DNA of 43,596 nt from DASWHF01 sp036393295 (GCA_036393295.1 DASWHF010000035.1:1-43596); one strand, 5' to 3'; numbered from the stretch's first letter, positions 16,375 through 25,860 are shown. Program-made: numbers and translations. The notes: a model not told the origin generated them from the letters alone.

Positions 16375-17115
16375 TTGACGCGGCCGGCCACCGACAAGCC
16401 ACGCGGCTACCGGCGCGTGCTGCTCAAGCTCTCCGGCGAGGCGCTGATGGGGCCCGACGCCTACGGCATCAACCGTGAGGTCGTTGCGCGTATCGTCGGC
16501 GAGATCAAGACGGCGGTGGCCGACGGCGTGGAGCTGGCGCTGGTGATCGGCGGCGGTAACATCTTTCGCGGCGTGTCGACCGCGGCCGCCGGCATGGACC
16601 GCGCGACCGCCGACTACATGGGCATGCTGGCGACGGTGATGAACTGCCTGGCCTTGCAAGACGCGCTGGAGCGCGGCGGCGTGCCGGCGGCGGTGCTGTC
16701 GGGGCTGCGCATCGACGCGGTGGTCGAGCCGTATTCGCGGCGCGCGGCGCTCGCGCACCTCGAGGCCGGGCGCGTGGTGATCTTCGCGGCCGGCACCGGC
16801 AATCCATTCTTCACCACCGACACGGCGGCCAGTCTGCGCGGCCTGGAGATCGGCGCCGAGGTGGTGATGAAGGCCACCAAGGTCGACGGCGTCTACGACA
16901 AGGATCCGAAGCAGCATGCCGACGCGGTGCGTTTCGACCGCTTGAGTTATGACGAGGTGCTGAGGCGGCGGCTGGGCGTCATGGACGCCACCGCCATCGC
17001 GCTGTGCCGCGAGCAGAACCTGCCGCTGCGGGTGTTCGATCTGAACGATCCCGGCAGCCTGACGCGCATCCTGCGCGGCGCGGAGGAGGGCACGCTGGTT
17101 GAAGGAGGCGAGTGA
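16375..17115 (+). CDS. pyrH: UMP kinase
   Basis: Phosphorylates UMP to UDP with ATP, the committed kinase of pyrimidine nucleotide supply; hexameric amino-acid-kinase fold. KLSGEALMG spans residues 18-26, the glycine loop GGGNIFRG begins near residue 59, and AAGTGNPFFTTDTAA is the family signature. The start is TTG at 16375, four bases after the tsf stop; no ATG in the first 20 residues would keep the conserved region. The stop overlaps the frr start (TGATG). Confidence 0.96.
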   Translation: MTRPATDKPRGYRRVLLKLSGEALMGPDAYGINREVVARIVGEIKTAVADGVELALVIGGGNIFRGVSTAAAGMDRATADYMGMLATVMNCLALQDALERGGVPAAVLSGLRIDAVVEPYSRRAALAHLEAGRVVIFAAGTGNPFFTTDTAASLRGLEIGAEVVMKATKVDGVYDKDPKQHADAVRFDRLSYDEVLRRRLGVMDATAIALCREQNLPLRVFDLNDPGSLTRILRGAEEGTLVEGGE

Positions 17116-17681
17116 TGTCTGAGCTGATAGAAAAAACCAGAACGGACGCGGAGGCCCGCATGGCCAAGTCCATCGAGGCGCTCAGGGCCGACCTCGAGAA
17201 GATCCGCACCGGGCGCGCCAACATCGGGCTGCTCGATCACGTCACGGTCGACTACTACGGCACGCGCACGCCGCTCAACCAGGTCGCCAATATCGGCGTC
17301 GGCGACGCGCGCACGCTGACCGTCACACCTTACGACAGGTCCATGCTGCAGGCGATCGAGAAGGCGATTCTCGAATCGGACCTGGGGCTCAATCCGGCGA
17401 CGGCCGGTCCGCTCATTCGCGTGCCGCTGCCGATGCTGACCGAGGAGCGCCGCAAGGAGCTCGGAAAGGTGGTGCGCAACGAAGGCGAAAACGCCAAGAT
17501 CGCGATCCGCAACGTGCGGCGTGACGCCATTCATCATTTGAAAGAGGCTCTGAAGAAAAAAGAGATCTCGGAGGACGAGGAGAAGCGTGCCCAGGACATG
17601 GTGCAGAAGGCCACCGATCGTTACACCGGTGAGGTCGACAAGCTGGTCGCCGCCAAAGAGCGCGACCTGATGTCGGTCTGA
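17115..17681 (+). CDS. frr: Ribosome recycling factor
   Basis: Splits post-termination ribosomes together with EF-G. Family landmarks: the three-helix bundle start ARMAKSIEALRADLEKIRTG, HVTVDYYGTRTPLNQVAN for the beta domain, and KDLSEDEE-like KKKEISEDEEKRAQD in the last helix. ATG 17115 is preferred over GTG 17112 because GGAGG lies seven bases before it; the protein is then 188 residues. It shares one base with the pyrH stop. Confidence 0.97.
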   Translation: MSELIEKTRTDAEARMAKSIEALRADLEKIRTGRANIGLLDHVTVDYYGTRTPLNQVANIGVGDARTLTVTPYDRSMLQAIEKAILESDLGLNPATAGPLIRVPLPMLTEERRKELGKVVRNEGENAKIAIRNVRRDAIHHLKEALKKKEISEDEEKRAQDMVQKATDRYTGEVDKLVAAKERDLMSV

Positions 17682-17724
17682 AGCGCCGACTGCGTCCGGC
17701 CGCCGCGCCCGCCGTCTATTGACC

Positions 17725-18519
17725 ATGACCCGCAACCCACGTACGAACCCGCCCGACGCCAGCATGCCGCCGGCCTCGCCGATTCCGCGCCACGTGGCGG
17801 TGATCATGGACGGCAACGGCCGTTGGGCGCGGCGCCGCGGCCTGCCGCGCATCGCCGGGCATCGGCGCGGCGTCGAGGCGGTGCGTGAGATGGTCACCGT
17901 CTGCGGCGAGAAGGGCGTCGGTTATCTCACCTTGTTCGCATTCTCGAGCGAGAACTGGCGGCGCCCGGAGACCGAGGTGCGACTGTTGATGGATCTGTTC
18001 CTGGTGGCGCTCGACAAAGAGGTCAAGAAACTGCACCGCAACAATGTGCGCTTCCGCGTGATCGGCGATATCGCCGGGTTCAGCGACAAGCTCCGCGACC
18101 GCATCCGCGAGGCCGAGGCGCTGACCGCGGACAACACCGGGTTGACCTTGACGGTCGCCGCCAACTACGGCGGACGCTGGGACGTGGCCGAGGCCGCGCG
18201 TGAGCTGGCGCGCCGCGCTCAACGCGGCGAGCTCGACCCCGGGCAGATCACGGCCGAGAGCCTCGAGCCGTTCCTGAGCATGGCCGCTGCGCCCGAGCCC
18301 GACCTGTTCATCCGCTCCGGCGGCGAGCAGCGCATCAGCAATTTCCTGCTCTGGCAGCTGGCCTATACCGAGCTGTACTTCACCGATGTGCTGTGGCCGG
18401 ACTTCGATCGCGCCCAGTTCGAGCGCGCCCTCGCGTCTTATGCCGGACGCCAGCGGCGTTTCGGCCACACCGGCGAGCAGGTCGAGGCGGCGGTCCAGCG
18501 CGGGAGCGGCAATGCTTAA
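17725..18519 (+). CDS. uppS: Undecaprenyl diphosphate synthase
   Basis: Cis-prenyltransferase that makes the C55 lipid carrier for peptidoglycan and surface polysaccharides. The active-site motif VAVIMDGNGRWA has the catalytic Asp29; FAFSSENWRRP, AANYGGRWD and DLFIRSGGEQRISNFLLWQ are the other four conserved regions in order. The first 20 residues are a proline-rich extension. ATG 17725 is chosen; a TTG six bases earlier is possible. Overlaps cdsA by eight bases. Confidence 0.96.
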   Translation: MTRNPRTNPPDASMPPASPIPRHVAVIMDGNGRWARRRGLPRIAGHRRGVEAVREMVTVCGEKGVGYLTLFAFSSENWRRPETEVRLLMDLFLVALDKEVKKLHRNNVRFRVIGDIAGFSDKLRDRIREAEALTADNTGLTLTVAANYGGRWDVAEAARELARRAQRGELDPGQITAESLEPFLSMAAAPEPDLFIRSGGEQRISNFLLWQLAYTELYFTDVLWPDFDRAQFERALASYAGRQRRFGHTGEQVEAAVQRGSGNA

Positions 18520-19366
18520 ACTGCGGGTGCTGACCGCGGCGGTGCTGGTGCCGCTCATGGTCTGGGCGACGTTCGCGTTGTCGACCGCCTGGCTGGGCGC
18601 GCTCATGGGCGCCTTCATACTCGCCGCCGCCTGGGAGTGGGCCGCGTTGTGCGAGTTGCGCGCCGTGCCGGCCCGCGGCGCCTATCTGGCGGCGCTGGCG
18701 GCGCTGGGGGTGGCGCTCTACGCGGTGCTGATCGCGCCGGGTGAGGGCGGCGGGGCGCGCGCGGCGATGGCCGGGCTCATGGCCGTGTGCGTGGCGTGGT
18801 GGCTGTGGGTGCTGGTCGAACTGCTGGTGTTTCGCGATCCCCGGCGTGGCGTGTGGATGACGCGCCCCGGACGGCTGGCGAGCGGGTTGATCGTGCTGTT
18901 GCCCGCGTGGCTGGCGCCGCTGTGGCTGCACGCGCAGGACGGCGAGGATGGCGCAAAGATCGTGGTGTTTCTGATGGCCTTGGTGTGGGTGGCGGATTCG
19001 GCGGCGTATTTCGTCGGCCGCGCCTACGGGCGCACCAAGATCGCCCCGCAGGTCAGCCCCGGCAAGAGCCTGGAGGGCGTGCTGGGCGGGCTGGCGGGCG
19101 TGGCCGTGCTGGCGTTCGCCAGCGGCGTGCTCGTGTGGAAGTTTGGCGGCGGTCAGTTGATAATCTGGGCCATGATCGCGCTGCTGGCCACGCTGTTCTC
19201 GGTGCTCGGTGATCTGACGGAGAGCCGGGTCAAGCGGGTTGCGGGTGTGAAGGACAGCGGCACGCTGCTGCCCGGTCACGGTGGCGTCCTCGACCGGATC
19301 GACGCCTTCACCGCCGCGGCGCCGGTATTCGTGCTGGCCTGGATTCTGTGGGGGCCGGCCGCGTGA
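18512..19366 (+). CDS. cdsA: Phosphatidate cytidylyltransferase
   Basis: Inner-membrane enzyme that makes CDP-diacylglycerol, the precursor of all phospholipids. About eight hydrophobic segments cover the 284 residues. The CDS signature lies in the C-terminal third: SVLGDLTESRVKRVAG followed by KDSGTLLPGHGGVLDRIDA, with the metal-binding aspartates. DSAAYFVGRAYGRTKIAPQVSPGKS precedes it (shown here as DSAAYFVGRAYGRTK and APQVSPGKS). ATG 18512 lies inside the uppS stop region and GTGA links it to dxr. Confidence 0.95.
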   Translation: MLKLRVLTAAVLVPLMVWATFALSTAWLGALMGAFILAAAWEWAALCELRAVPARGAYLAALAALGVALYAVLIAPGEGGGARAAMAGLMAVCVAWWLWVLVELLVFRDPRRGVWMTRPGRLASGLIVLLPAWLAPLWLHAQDGEDGAKIVVFLMALVWVADSAAYFVGRAYGRTKIAPQVSPGKSLEGVLGGLAGVAVLAFASGVLVWKFGGGQLIIWAMIALLATLFSVLGDLTESRVKRVAGVKDSGTLLPGHGGVLDRIDAFTAAAPVFVLAWILWGPAA

Positions 19367-20598
19367 GCGCGCTCCAACCACTGCCCGAACGGCGCCCGGC
19401 GGGCGTGGCCATACTCGGTTCCACCGGCTCGATCGGCGTGAGCACGCTCGATGTGCTGGCGCGCCACCCGCACCGCTATCGCGTCGCCGCACTCACCGCC
19501 AATACCCAGGTCGAGCGTCTCGCCGAGCAGTGCCTGCGCTTCCGCCCCGAGGTCGCGGCGATGCTCGATGCGGCCGCGGCCGCCGAGCTGCGCCGGCGGC
19601 TGCGCGCCGCCGGCGCGAACATCGAGGTGCTGGCGGGCGAGGCCGGTCTCGCGGCGGTCGGCGCCTGGCGCGGCGCCGACATCGTCATGGCCGCCATCGT
19701 CGGCGCCGCCGGGCTGGCGCCGACGCTCGGCGCGGTGCGCGCCGGCAAGCGCGTGCTGCTCGCCAACAAGGAGCCGCTGGTGATGTCCGGCCACATCATC
19801 ATGCGCGAGGCGCGCGCCGCGGGCGCCGAGCTGCTGCCGATCGACAGCGAGCACAACGCCATCTTCCAGTGCATGCCGGCCGGCTACCGGGCCGGCGTGC
19901 GCGACCCCGGGGTGCGGCGTATTTTCCTGACCGGTTCGGGCGGTCCGTTCCGCGCCACGCCGGCCGGCGAGCTCGAGCGCGTCACGCCCGAGCAGGCCTG
20001 CGCCCATCCGCGCTGGAACATGGGGCCCAAGATCTCGGTGGATTCCGCGACCCTCATGAACAAGGGCCTGGAGCTCATCGAGGCCTGCCGGCTGTTCGAC
20101 GTGACGCCCGACCAGGTCGAGGTGGTGATCCACCCGCAGAGCGTGATCCATTCGCTGGTCGAGTACGCCGACGGCTCGGTGCTGGCGCAGCTCGGCAATC
20201 CCGACATGCGCACGCCCATCGCCCACGCGCTGGCCTGGCCGGAACGCATCGAATCCGGCAGCCGCGCGCTCGACCTGTTCGAGATCGCGCGCCTGGATTT
20301 CGAGCCGCCCGACACCGAGCGCTTTCCCTGCCTGCGGCTGGCGGAGGCGGCGGCGCGTGCCGGCGGCACCACGCCGACCATCCTCAATGCCGCCAACGAG
20401 GTCGCGGTCCACGCGTTTCTCGGCCGCGAGATCGCCTTCACCGATATTCCGCGGGTGATTGAACATACCCTCGCGGCGGTGATCAAAAGTGACGAAACCG
20501 AGCTCGACACGATACTGGCGGATGACCGCCGCGCCCGTTTGGCGGCGCGCGCCTTCATTCAGGGTTCGGGCGGCGGCGGTCTGCGGGGGGCAAGGTGA
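19363..20598 (+). CDS. dxr: 1-deoxy-D-xylulose 5-phosphate reductoisomerase
   Basis: Second step of the MEP isoprenoid pathway, NADPH- and metal-dependent. GSTGSIG (residues 19-25) binds NADPH; ANKEPLVMSG, PIDSEHNAIFQ and WNMGPKISVDSATLMNKG carry the metal and substrate residues. The 411-residue length is normal. GTG 19363 overlaps the cdsA stop (GTGA); an in-frame start five codons upstream is also possible. Isoprenoid made here feeds UppS two genes upstream. Confidence 0.96.
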   Translation: MSALQPLPERRPAGVAILGSTGSIGVSTLDVLARHPHRYRVAALTANTQVERLAEQCLRFRPEVAAMLDAAAAAELRRRLRAAGANIEVLAGEAGLAAVGAWRGADIVMAAIVGAAGLAPTLGAVRAGKRVLLANKEPLVMSGHIIMREARAAGAELLPIDSEHNAIFQCMPAGYRAGVRDPGVRRIFLTGSGGPFRATPAGELERVTPEQACAHPRWNMGPKISVDSATLMNKGLELIEACRLFDVTPDQVEVVIHPQSVIHSLVEYADGSVLAQLGNPDMRTPIAHALAWPERIESGSRALDLFEIARLDFEPPDTERFPCLRLAEAAARAGGTTPTILNAANEVAVHAFLGREIAFTDIPRVIEHTLAAVIKSDETELDTILADDRRARLAARAFIQGSGGGGLRGAR

Positions 20599-21956
20599 GC
20601 ATTCTTTTTACTGTGGCGGCATTCATCGTGGCCATCGCCATCCTGGTGGTGGTGCATGAGTTCGGCCATTATTGGGTGGCGCGCCGGCTGGGCGTCAAAG
20701 TGTTGCGCTTTTCGGTCGGTTTCGGGCGGCCGCTGTGGATGCGGCGCCTGGGGGTCGATCGTACCGAGTGGGTGGTCGCGGCGATTCCGCTCGGCGGCTA
20801 CGTGAAGATGCTCGACGAGCGCGAGGGCAAGGTCGCCAAGAAGGACGTGGCGCGCGCCTTCAACCGCCAGTCGCTGTGGAAGCGCTCGGCCATCGTGCTC
20901 GCCGGGCCGGCGTTCAACCTGTTGTTCGCGGTGCTGGCCTACTGGGTCCTGTACACCGTCGGGCTCGACGGGGTGCGGCCGGTGGTCGGCCAGGTGGCGG
21001 CGGGATCGATCGCCGCCGCCGCCGGGTTCGAGCCGGGCGACGAGATCACCGCGATCGACGGCAAGGCGGTGGCGAGCTGGGACCAGCGCCGCCTCTATCT
21101 GTTCCAGCGCGCCTTGCGCCGCGACACCGTCGAGGTCGAGGTGCGCACCGCCGACGGCGGCGGCGCGACGCGCCGGCTCGATCTGTCCTCGATGACGGCC
21201 GGGCGGTTGAGCGCCGGCATGCTCGAGAAGGAGATCGGACTCTCCGGCTACCGGCCGGACGTGCCGCCGGTGATCGATACGGTGACGGCCGGTGGACCGG
21301 CGGCGCAGGCCGGCATCGAGGTCGGTGACCGGGTGCTGGCGATCGACGGCGTGCCGGTCGCGGACTGGGAGGGCTTCGTCAAGATCGTCAGCGCCAGCCC
21401 CGGGCGCGTGCTGCGGATGAAGGTTGAGCGCGACGGCGCGCAGCGGGTGATCGAGGTGACGCCGGCGCGGGCCGAGCGCGACGGCGAGACCGTCGGGCGC
21501 ATCGAGGCCGGCGTGCGGGTGCCGGACCTGCCCGAGTCGATGCGCGTCACGGTGCGCATGAATCCCTGGGCGGCCGCCGGCGAAGCGGTGGAGCACACCT
21601 GGCTGATGTCGGCCTTGACCCTGCAGATGCTTTACAAGATGCTGGTGCTGGAGGTCTCGACCAAGACCATCAGCGGTCCGATCACCATCGCGCAGTACGC
21701 GGGCCATTCCGCCAGGATCGGTCTCGACCGCTTCCTGATGTTCCTGGCGGTGGTCAGCATCAGTCTGGGCATCCTGAACCTGCTGCCGATACCGATCCTC
21801 GATGGCGGCCATCTGCTGACTTACCTGATCGAGGCGGTCAAGGGCAGCCCGCTGTCGGACCGCGCCATGCAGTGGGGCCAGCAGCTCGGCATCGCAATGC
21901 TGCTCACGCTCATGGCCCTGGCGTTCTATAACGACTTCGCGCGACTCCTGCAGTAG
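20595..21956 (+). CDS. rseP: Site-2 zinc protease RseP
   Basis: Intramembrane protease that completes cleavage of the anti-sigma factor RseA in the sigma-E envelope response. HEFGH at residues 21-25 holds the zinc with a third ligand in LLPIPILDGGHLL (Asp403). Two PDZ domains lie between (about 125-205 and 215-300), each starting with a carboxylate-loop pattern (AAGFEPGDEI, AAQAGIEVGDRV). Four membrane segments. GTG 20595 overlaps the dxr stop. It immediately precedes bamA as in most gammaproteobacteria. Confidence 0.96.
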   Translation: MSILFTVAAFIVAIAILVVVHEFGHYWVARRLGVKVLRFSVGFGRPLWMRRLGVDRTEWVVAAIPLGGYVKMLDEREGKVAKKDVARAFNRQSLWKRSAIVLAGPAFNLLFAVLAYWVLYTVGLDGVRPVVGQVAAGSIAAAAGFEPGDEITAIDGKAVASWDQRRLYLFQRALRRDTVEVEVRTADGGGATRRLDLSSMTAGRLSAGMLEKEIGLSGYRPDVPPVIDTVTAGGPAAQAGIEVGDRVLAIDGVPVADWEGFVKIVSASPGRVLRMKVERDGAQRVIEVTPARAERDGETVGRIEAGVRVPDLPESMRVTVRMNPWAAAGEAVEHTWLMSALTLQMLYKMLVLEVSTKTISGPITIAQYAGHSARIGLDRFLMFLAVVSISLGILNLLPIPILDGGHLLTYLIEAVKGSPLSDRAMQWGQQLGIAMLLTLMALAFYNDFARLLQ

Positions 21957-22003
21957 CGCCGTAGACTCCCGAATACCACGACGTCGAGCATGACACAATC
22001 ATA

Positions 22004-24334
22004 ATGAAAAAGACGGTTTGGGCGCTGCTGTTGTGCGCGCTGTGCCTGCGGCCGGCGTACGCCATCGAATCCTTCGTGGTGCGGGACATCCGGGTCAACG
22101 GCCTGCAGCGCATCGCGGCCGGCACGGTGTTCAACTATCTGCCCGTCAAGGTCGGCGACACGCTGACCGAGGATGGCGCGCGCGACGCGATCCGCGCGCT
22201 CTTCAAGACCGGTTTCTTCAAGGACGTGCGGCTGGAGCGCAGCGGCGAGACCCTGATCGTCCATGTCGAGGAGCGCCCCTCCATCGACAGCATCAAGATC
22301 AGCGGCACCAAGGAGATCGACGAGGACACCCTCAAGAAGGGCCTCAAGGAGGTCGGGCTCGCCGAGGGCCGCGTGCTCGACAGCTCGATCCTCGACAAGA
22401 CCGAGCAGGAGCTCAAGCGCCAGTATTTCAGCCGCGGCCGCTACGCGGTCCAGGTCAAGACCACGGTCACGCCGCTCGAGCGCAATCGCGTGGCGATCCG
22501 GATCGACGTCGCCGAGGGCAAGGTCGCCAAAATCAAGGGCATCGCCATCACCGGCAACAAGGCATTCACGGACAAGCAGCTGCGCAACACGTTCAAGCTC
22601 AGCATCACGAAGCTGTTCAGCTTCTTCACCAAGAGCGATCAGTACTCCAAGCAGCAGATCGCCGCCGACCTCGAGAACCTGCGCAACTTCTACCAGAACC
22701 AGGGTTATCTCGAGTTCAACGTGGAGTCCACCCAGGTCTCGATCACGCCCGACAAGCAGCAGATTTACATCACCGTCAATGTCAGCGAGGGTGAGCGCTT
22801 CACCGTCACCGGCTACAAGCTCGCCGGGCGCCTGCCGGTGGCGGAAGAGGAACTGAAGGCGCTGGTCAGCATCGCGCCGGGCGACACCTTTTCGCGCCAG
22901 GAAGTGACCGAGAGCGTCAAGCGCATCACCGACCGCCTCGGCAGCGACGGTTACGCCTTCGCCAACGTCAATCCCGTGCCCGACATCGATCGCGAGGCGA
23001 GCACCGTGGCGTTCACGTTCTTCGTCGATCCGGGTCAGCGCGTCTACGTGCGGCGCATCAGCTTCACCGGCAACAGCAACACCGACGACGAGGTGCTGCG
23101 CCGTGAAATGCGCCAGTTCGAGGGCGGTTGGTTCTCGACCACCAAGGTGCAGCGCTCGCGCGAGCGCCTGCAGCGACTCGGCTTCTTCGACGACGTCAAC
23201 GTCGAGACGCCGGCGGTGGCGGGATCGCCCGACCAGGTCGATGTCAACATCGACGTGAAGGAGCGCCTGGTGAACAACTTCCTCGCCGGCATCGGTTATT
23301 CCGATCTCGACGGCCTGCTGCTCAACGCCAGCGTCACCTTCAAGAACCTGTTCGGCACCGGCAAGGAGCTCGGCGTCAGCGTCGACACCAGCAGCCTGAA
23401 CAAGCACTTCAACATCGGATATACGAATCCTTATTATACGCCCGACGGGGTGAGCCGCAGCTTCAACCTCTATTCGACCCAGACCGACGCGGCCGAGGCC
23501 AACATCGCGGCCTACAGCTCCGATACCGCCGGCGTGGGCGTGCTCTACGGCATCCCGATCAGCGAGGCGCGCACGGTCAGCGTCGGGCTCGCCTGGGAGA
23601 AGATCTCGCTGTCGCTCAACGAGTTCAGCGCCAAGGTCGCAAGGGATTTCGTCGACCGGTACACCGAGGACAATTCCCTGTTCCGGGTCACGTTCGGCTG
23701 GGCGCGCGACACCCTCGACAGCCCGATCTTCCCGGGCAAGGGCACGGTGCAACGGCTCGGCCTGGAGGCATCGATCCCGGACAGCGACCTGGAGTACTAC
23801 CGGCTGACCTATCTGGCCGCGCTGTACTACCCGCTGGGCAAGCGATACACCTTGAAGGTCAAGGGCGAGCTCGGTTACGGCGACGGCTACGGCGACACCG
23901 CGGATCTGCCGTTCTACAAGAATTTCTTCGCCGGCGGCAGCAATACCGTGCGCGGTTACCGGTCGCGGACGCTCGGGCCGGTGGACATCGGCGGACCCGA
24001 TCCGACCCTGCCGATCGGCGGCAACGCCCGGGTGCTCGGCAATATCGAATTCCTGTTCCCGGTGCCGGGCACCGCGACCGACAATAAATCGATGCGATTC
24101 AGCGTGTTCGTCGACGCCGGCATGGTCTACCCCAAGAACGACATTTTCGACGGCGGCGGGCTGCGCTACGACGGGAAGGTCGATCTGGGGGAATTGCGTT
24201 ATTCGGCCGGTTTGGCGTTTAATTGGTACTCACCGGTCGGGCCCTTGAGCATCAGTTTCGCCAAGGCCCTGAATGACGAGCCGACCGACGATACCGAGAC
24301 CATTCAATTCACGCTGGGTACGCCGCTGCGATGA
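22004..24334 (+). CDS. bamA: Outer membrane protein assembly factor BamA
   Basis: Core of the BAM complex that folds beta-barrels into the outer membrane. A signal peptide (1-20, ending AYA/IES) precedes five POTRA domains (about residues 24-420), then a 16-strand barrel. The lid-loop motif VRGYR begins at Val649. Length 776 residues. The C-terminus is QFTLGTPLR: the final residue is Arg after Leu, where BamA proteins usually end in Trp or Phe. It is followed ten bases later by skp. The 47-base gap from rseP has no clear Shine-Dalgarno sequence and no recognisable sigma-E promoter. Confidence 0.96.
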   Translation: MKKTVWALLLCALCLRPAYAIESFVVRDIRVNGLQRIAAGTVFNYLPVKVGDTLTEDGARDAIRALFKTGFFKDVRLERSGETLIVHVEERPSIDSIKISGTKEIDEDTLKKGLKEVGLAEGRVLDSSILDKTEQELKRQYFSRGRYAVQVKTTVTPLERNRVAIRIDVAEGKVAKIKGIAITGNKAFTDKQLRNTFKLSITKLFSFFTKSDQYSKQQIAADLENLRNFYQNQGYLEFNVESTQVSITPDKQQIYITVNVSEGERFTVTGYKLAGRLPVAEEELKALVSIAPGDTFSRQEVTESVKRITDRLGSDGYAFANVNPVPDIDREASTVAFTFFVDPGQRVYVRRISFTGNSNTDDEVLRREMRQFEGGWFSTTKVQRSRERLQRLGFFDDVNVETPAVAGSPDQVDVNIDVKERLVNNFLAGIGYSDLDGLLLNASVTFKNLFGTGKELGVSVDTSSLNKHFNIGYTNPYYTPDGVSRSFNLYSTQTDAAEANIAAYSSDTAGVGVLYGIPISEARTVSVGLAWEKISLSLNEFSAKVARDFVDRYTEDNSLFRVTFGWARDTLDSPIFPGKGTVQRLGLEASIPDSDLEYYRLTYLAALYYPLGKRYTLKVKGELGYGDGYGDTADLPFYKNFFAGGSNTVRGYRSRTLGPVDIGGPDPTLPIGGNARVLGNIEFLFPVPGTATDNKSMRFSVFVDAGMVYPKNDIFDGGGLRYDGKVDLGELRYSAGLAFNWYSPVGPLSISFAKALNDEPTDDTETIQFTLGTPLR

Positions 24335-24344
24335 GACCAAAACC

Positions 24345-24872
24345 GTGAGCCAGTACGCCGACCGAAGTCACCGTTTACTCGCGGCGTTCGCCGTGGCGGG
24401 CGGCCTGGCACTGTCGGCCGCAGTGGCCGGCGCCGCCGACCTCAAGGTGGGCTATGTCAACGCGGTCAAGGTGATCGAGCAGGCCCCGCAGGGCGAGATC
24501 GCCCTCAAGAAGCTCGAGGCCGAGTTCAGCCCGCGCGACAAGGAGCTGGTGGCGCAGCAAAACAAGATCAAGGCGATCGAGGGCGAGTTGGAAAAGAACG
24601 CGCTGGTCATGAAGGACGCCGAGCGGCGCGCCAAGGAGCGCGAGATCCTGTCGCTCAAACGCGACCTCAAGCGCGCGACCCAGGAATTCCGCGAAGACTA
24701 CAACCAGCGCCGCAACGAGGAGCTGGCGTCGCTGCAGAAGATCGTTTACCGCGCCATCGTCGACATCGCCAGGCAGGAGCAGTACGACCTGATCCTGCAC
24801 GAGGGGACGGTTTACGCCAGCGACAAGGTGGACATCACCGACAAAGTCCTGAAGCGGCTCGGCAAGCAGTAA
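24345..24872 (+). CDS. skp: Periplasmic chaperone Skp/OmpH family
   Basis: Holds unfolded outer membrane proteins on their way to BAM. A signal peptide ends near residue 30 (AVAGA/ADLK). The mature start LKVGYVNAVKVIEQAPQG is the OmpH pattern; residues 55-125 form the long charged coiled-coil tentacle (ELEKNALVMKDAERRAKERE). The end IVDIARQEQYDLILHEG returns to the trimeric body. GTG 24345 is used, ten bases after bamA; a longer start within bamA is out of keeping with a signal peptide. 175 residues. Confidence 0.93.
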   Translation: MSQYADRSHRLLAAFAVAGGLALSAAVAGAADLKVGYVNAVKVIEQAPQGEIALKKLEAEFSPRDKELVAQQNKIKAIEGELEKNALVMKDAERRAKEREILSLKRDLKRATQEFREDYNQRRNEELASLQKIVYRAIVDIARQEQYDLILHEGTVYASDKVDITDKVLKRLGKQ

Positions 24873-24879
24873 CCGCGCG

Positions 24880-25860
24880 ATGGGCGTGACCATGAACCTG
24901 GCCGAGCTCGCAAGTCGCTTCGACGCGAAGCTGCGCGGCGACCCGCAGCACGTCGTCAGCGGCGTTGCCTCGCTGGCAAGCGCCGGCCCGGAGCATGTCG
25001 CCTTCCTGGCCAACAGCGCCTGGCGCGCGCGCTTGCGGACCACCACGGCGGGCGCGGTTATCCTGACAGAGGACGATGCGCGGGATTATCCGGGCAATGC
25101 CCTGATCCACGACAATCCGCATCTGTGTTTCGCGCGGGTCGCCGACGTCTTTCGTCCCGAGCCGGCGATCGCGCCGGGCATCCATCCGAGCGCGGTCGTG
25201 GATCCGCGCGCGCGGAGCGCGGCGAGCGCCACGGTCGGCCCGCACAGCGTGATCGAGGCGGAGGCGGAGATCGGCGAGTCGGTCTACGTCGGCCCGGGTT
25301 GTTTCGTCGGCGCCGGCGCGCGTCTCGGCGCCGGCACGCGACTGACGGCGAACGTGACCGTGGCGCACGACTGCGTGCTCGGCGAGCGCTGGGTGACGGT
25401 CCCGCAGCTCGGCCGGGTCGTGATCGGCAATGACGTCGACGTCGGCGCCAACACCACCATCGATCGCGGGGCGCTGGACGACACGGTCATCGCCGACGGG
25501 GTGAAGCTCGACAACCTCATTCAAATTGCACATAACGTCCAAATCGGCGAACATACCGCGATGGCGGGCTGCGTCGGCGTGGCCGGCAGCGCCGTCATCG
25601 GCAAGCGCTGCATGATCGGTGGCGGCGCCGGCATCGCCGGCCACCTGACCATCGTCGACGACGTGCACGTCACCGGCACCTCGCTGATCTCCGGGTCGGT
25701 CGCCCAAGCGGGCATATACTCGTCGGCGATCTCGGCCGAGGAGGCCGCCCGCTGGCGCAGGAACGCGGCACGCCTGCGGCATCTGGACGAGCTGGCCCGG
25801 CGCGTCCAGGCCATGGAAGAGAAACTTGAGCGGTTGATCGAGGGAAACAATCTTGAATAG
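24880..25860 (+). CDS. lpxD: UDP-3-O-acylglucosamine N-acyltransferase LpxD, with an internal gap
   Basis: Third step of lipid A synthesis: transfers a hydroxyacyl chain from acyl carrier protein to the 2-amine of UDP-3-O-acylglucosamine. N-terminal uridine-binding domain (1-95), left-handed beta-helix from about 100, and C-terminal helix (285-326). The catalytic histidines are present as His218 (IAHNV) and His255 (AGHLT), 37 apart as in E. coli. Between Arg170 and Trp171 (base 25389/25390) about 22 residues found in other LpxD proteins are absent, including two beta-helix hexads and the conserved GADGFGF loop. The frame is kept. Activity is therefore uncertain. ATG 24880 or ATG 24892 may be used. 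Its last codons overlap fabZ. Confidence 0.9.
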   Translation: MGVTMNLAELASRFDAKLRGDPQHVVSGVASLASAGPEHVAFLANSAWRARLRTTTAGAVILTEDDARDYPGNALIHDNPHLCFARVADVFRPEPAIAPGIHPSAVVDPRARSAASATVGPHSVIEAEAEIGESVYVGPGCFVGAGARLGAGTRLTANVTVAHDCVLGERWVTVPQLGRVVIGNDVDVGANTTIDRGALDDTVIADGVKLDNLIQIAHNVQIGEHTAMAGCVGVAGSAVIGKRCMIGGGAGIAGHLTIVDDVHVTGTSLISGSVAQAGIYSSAISAEEAARWRRNAARLRHLDELARRVQAMEEKLERLIEGNNLE

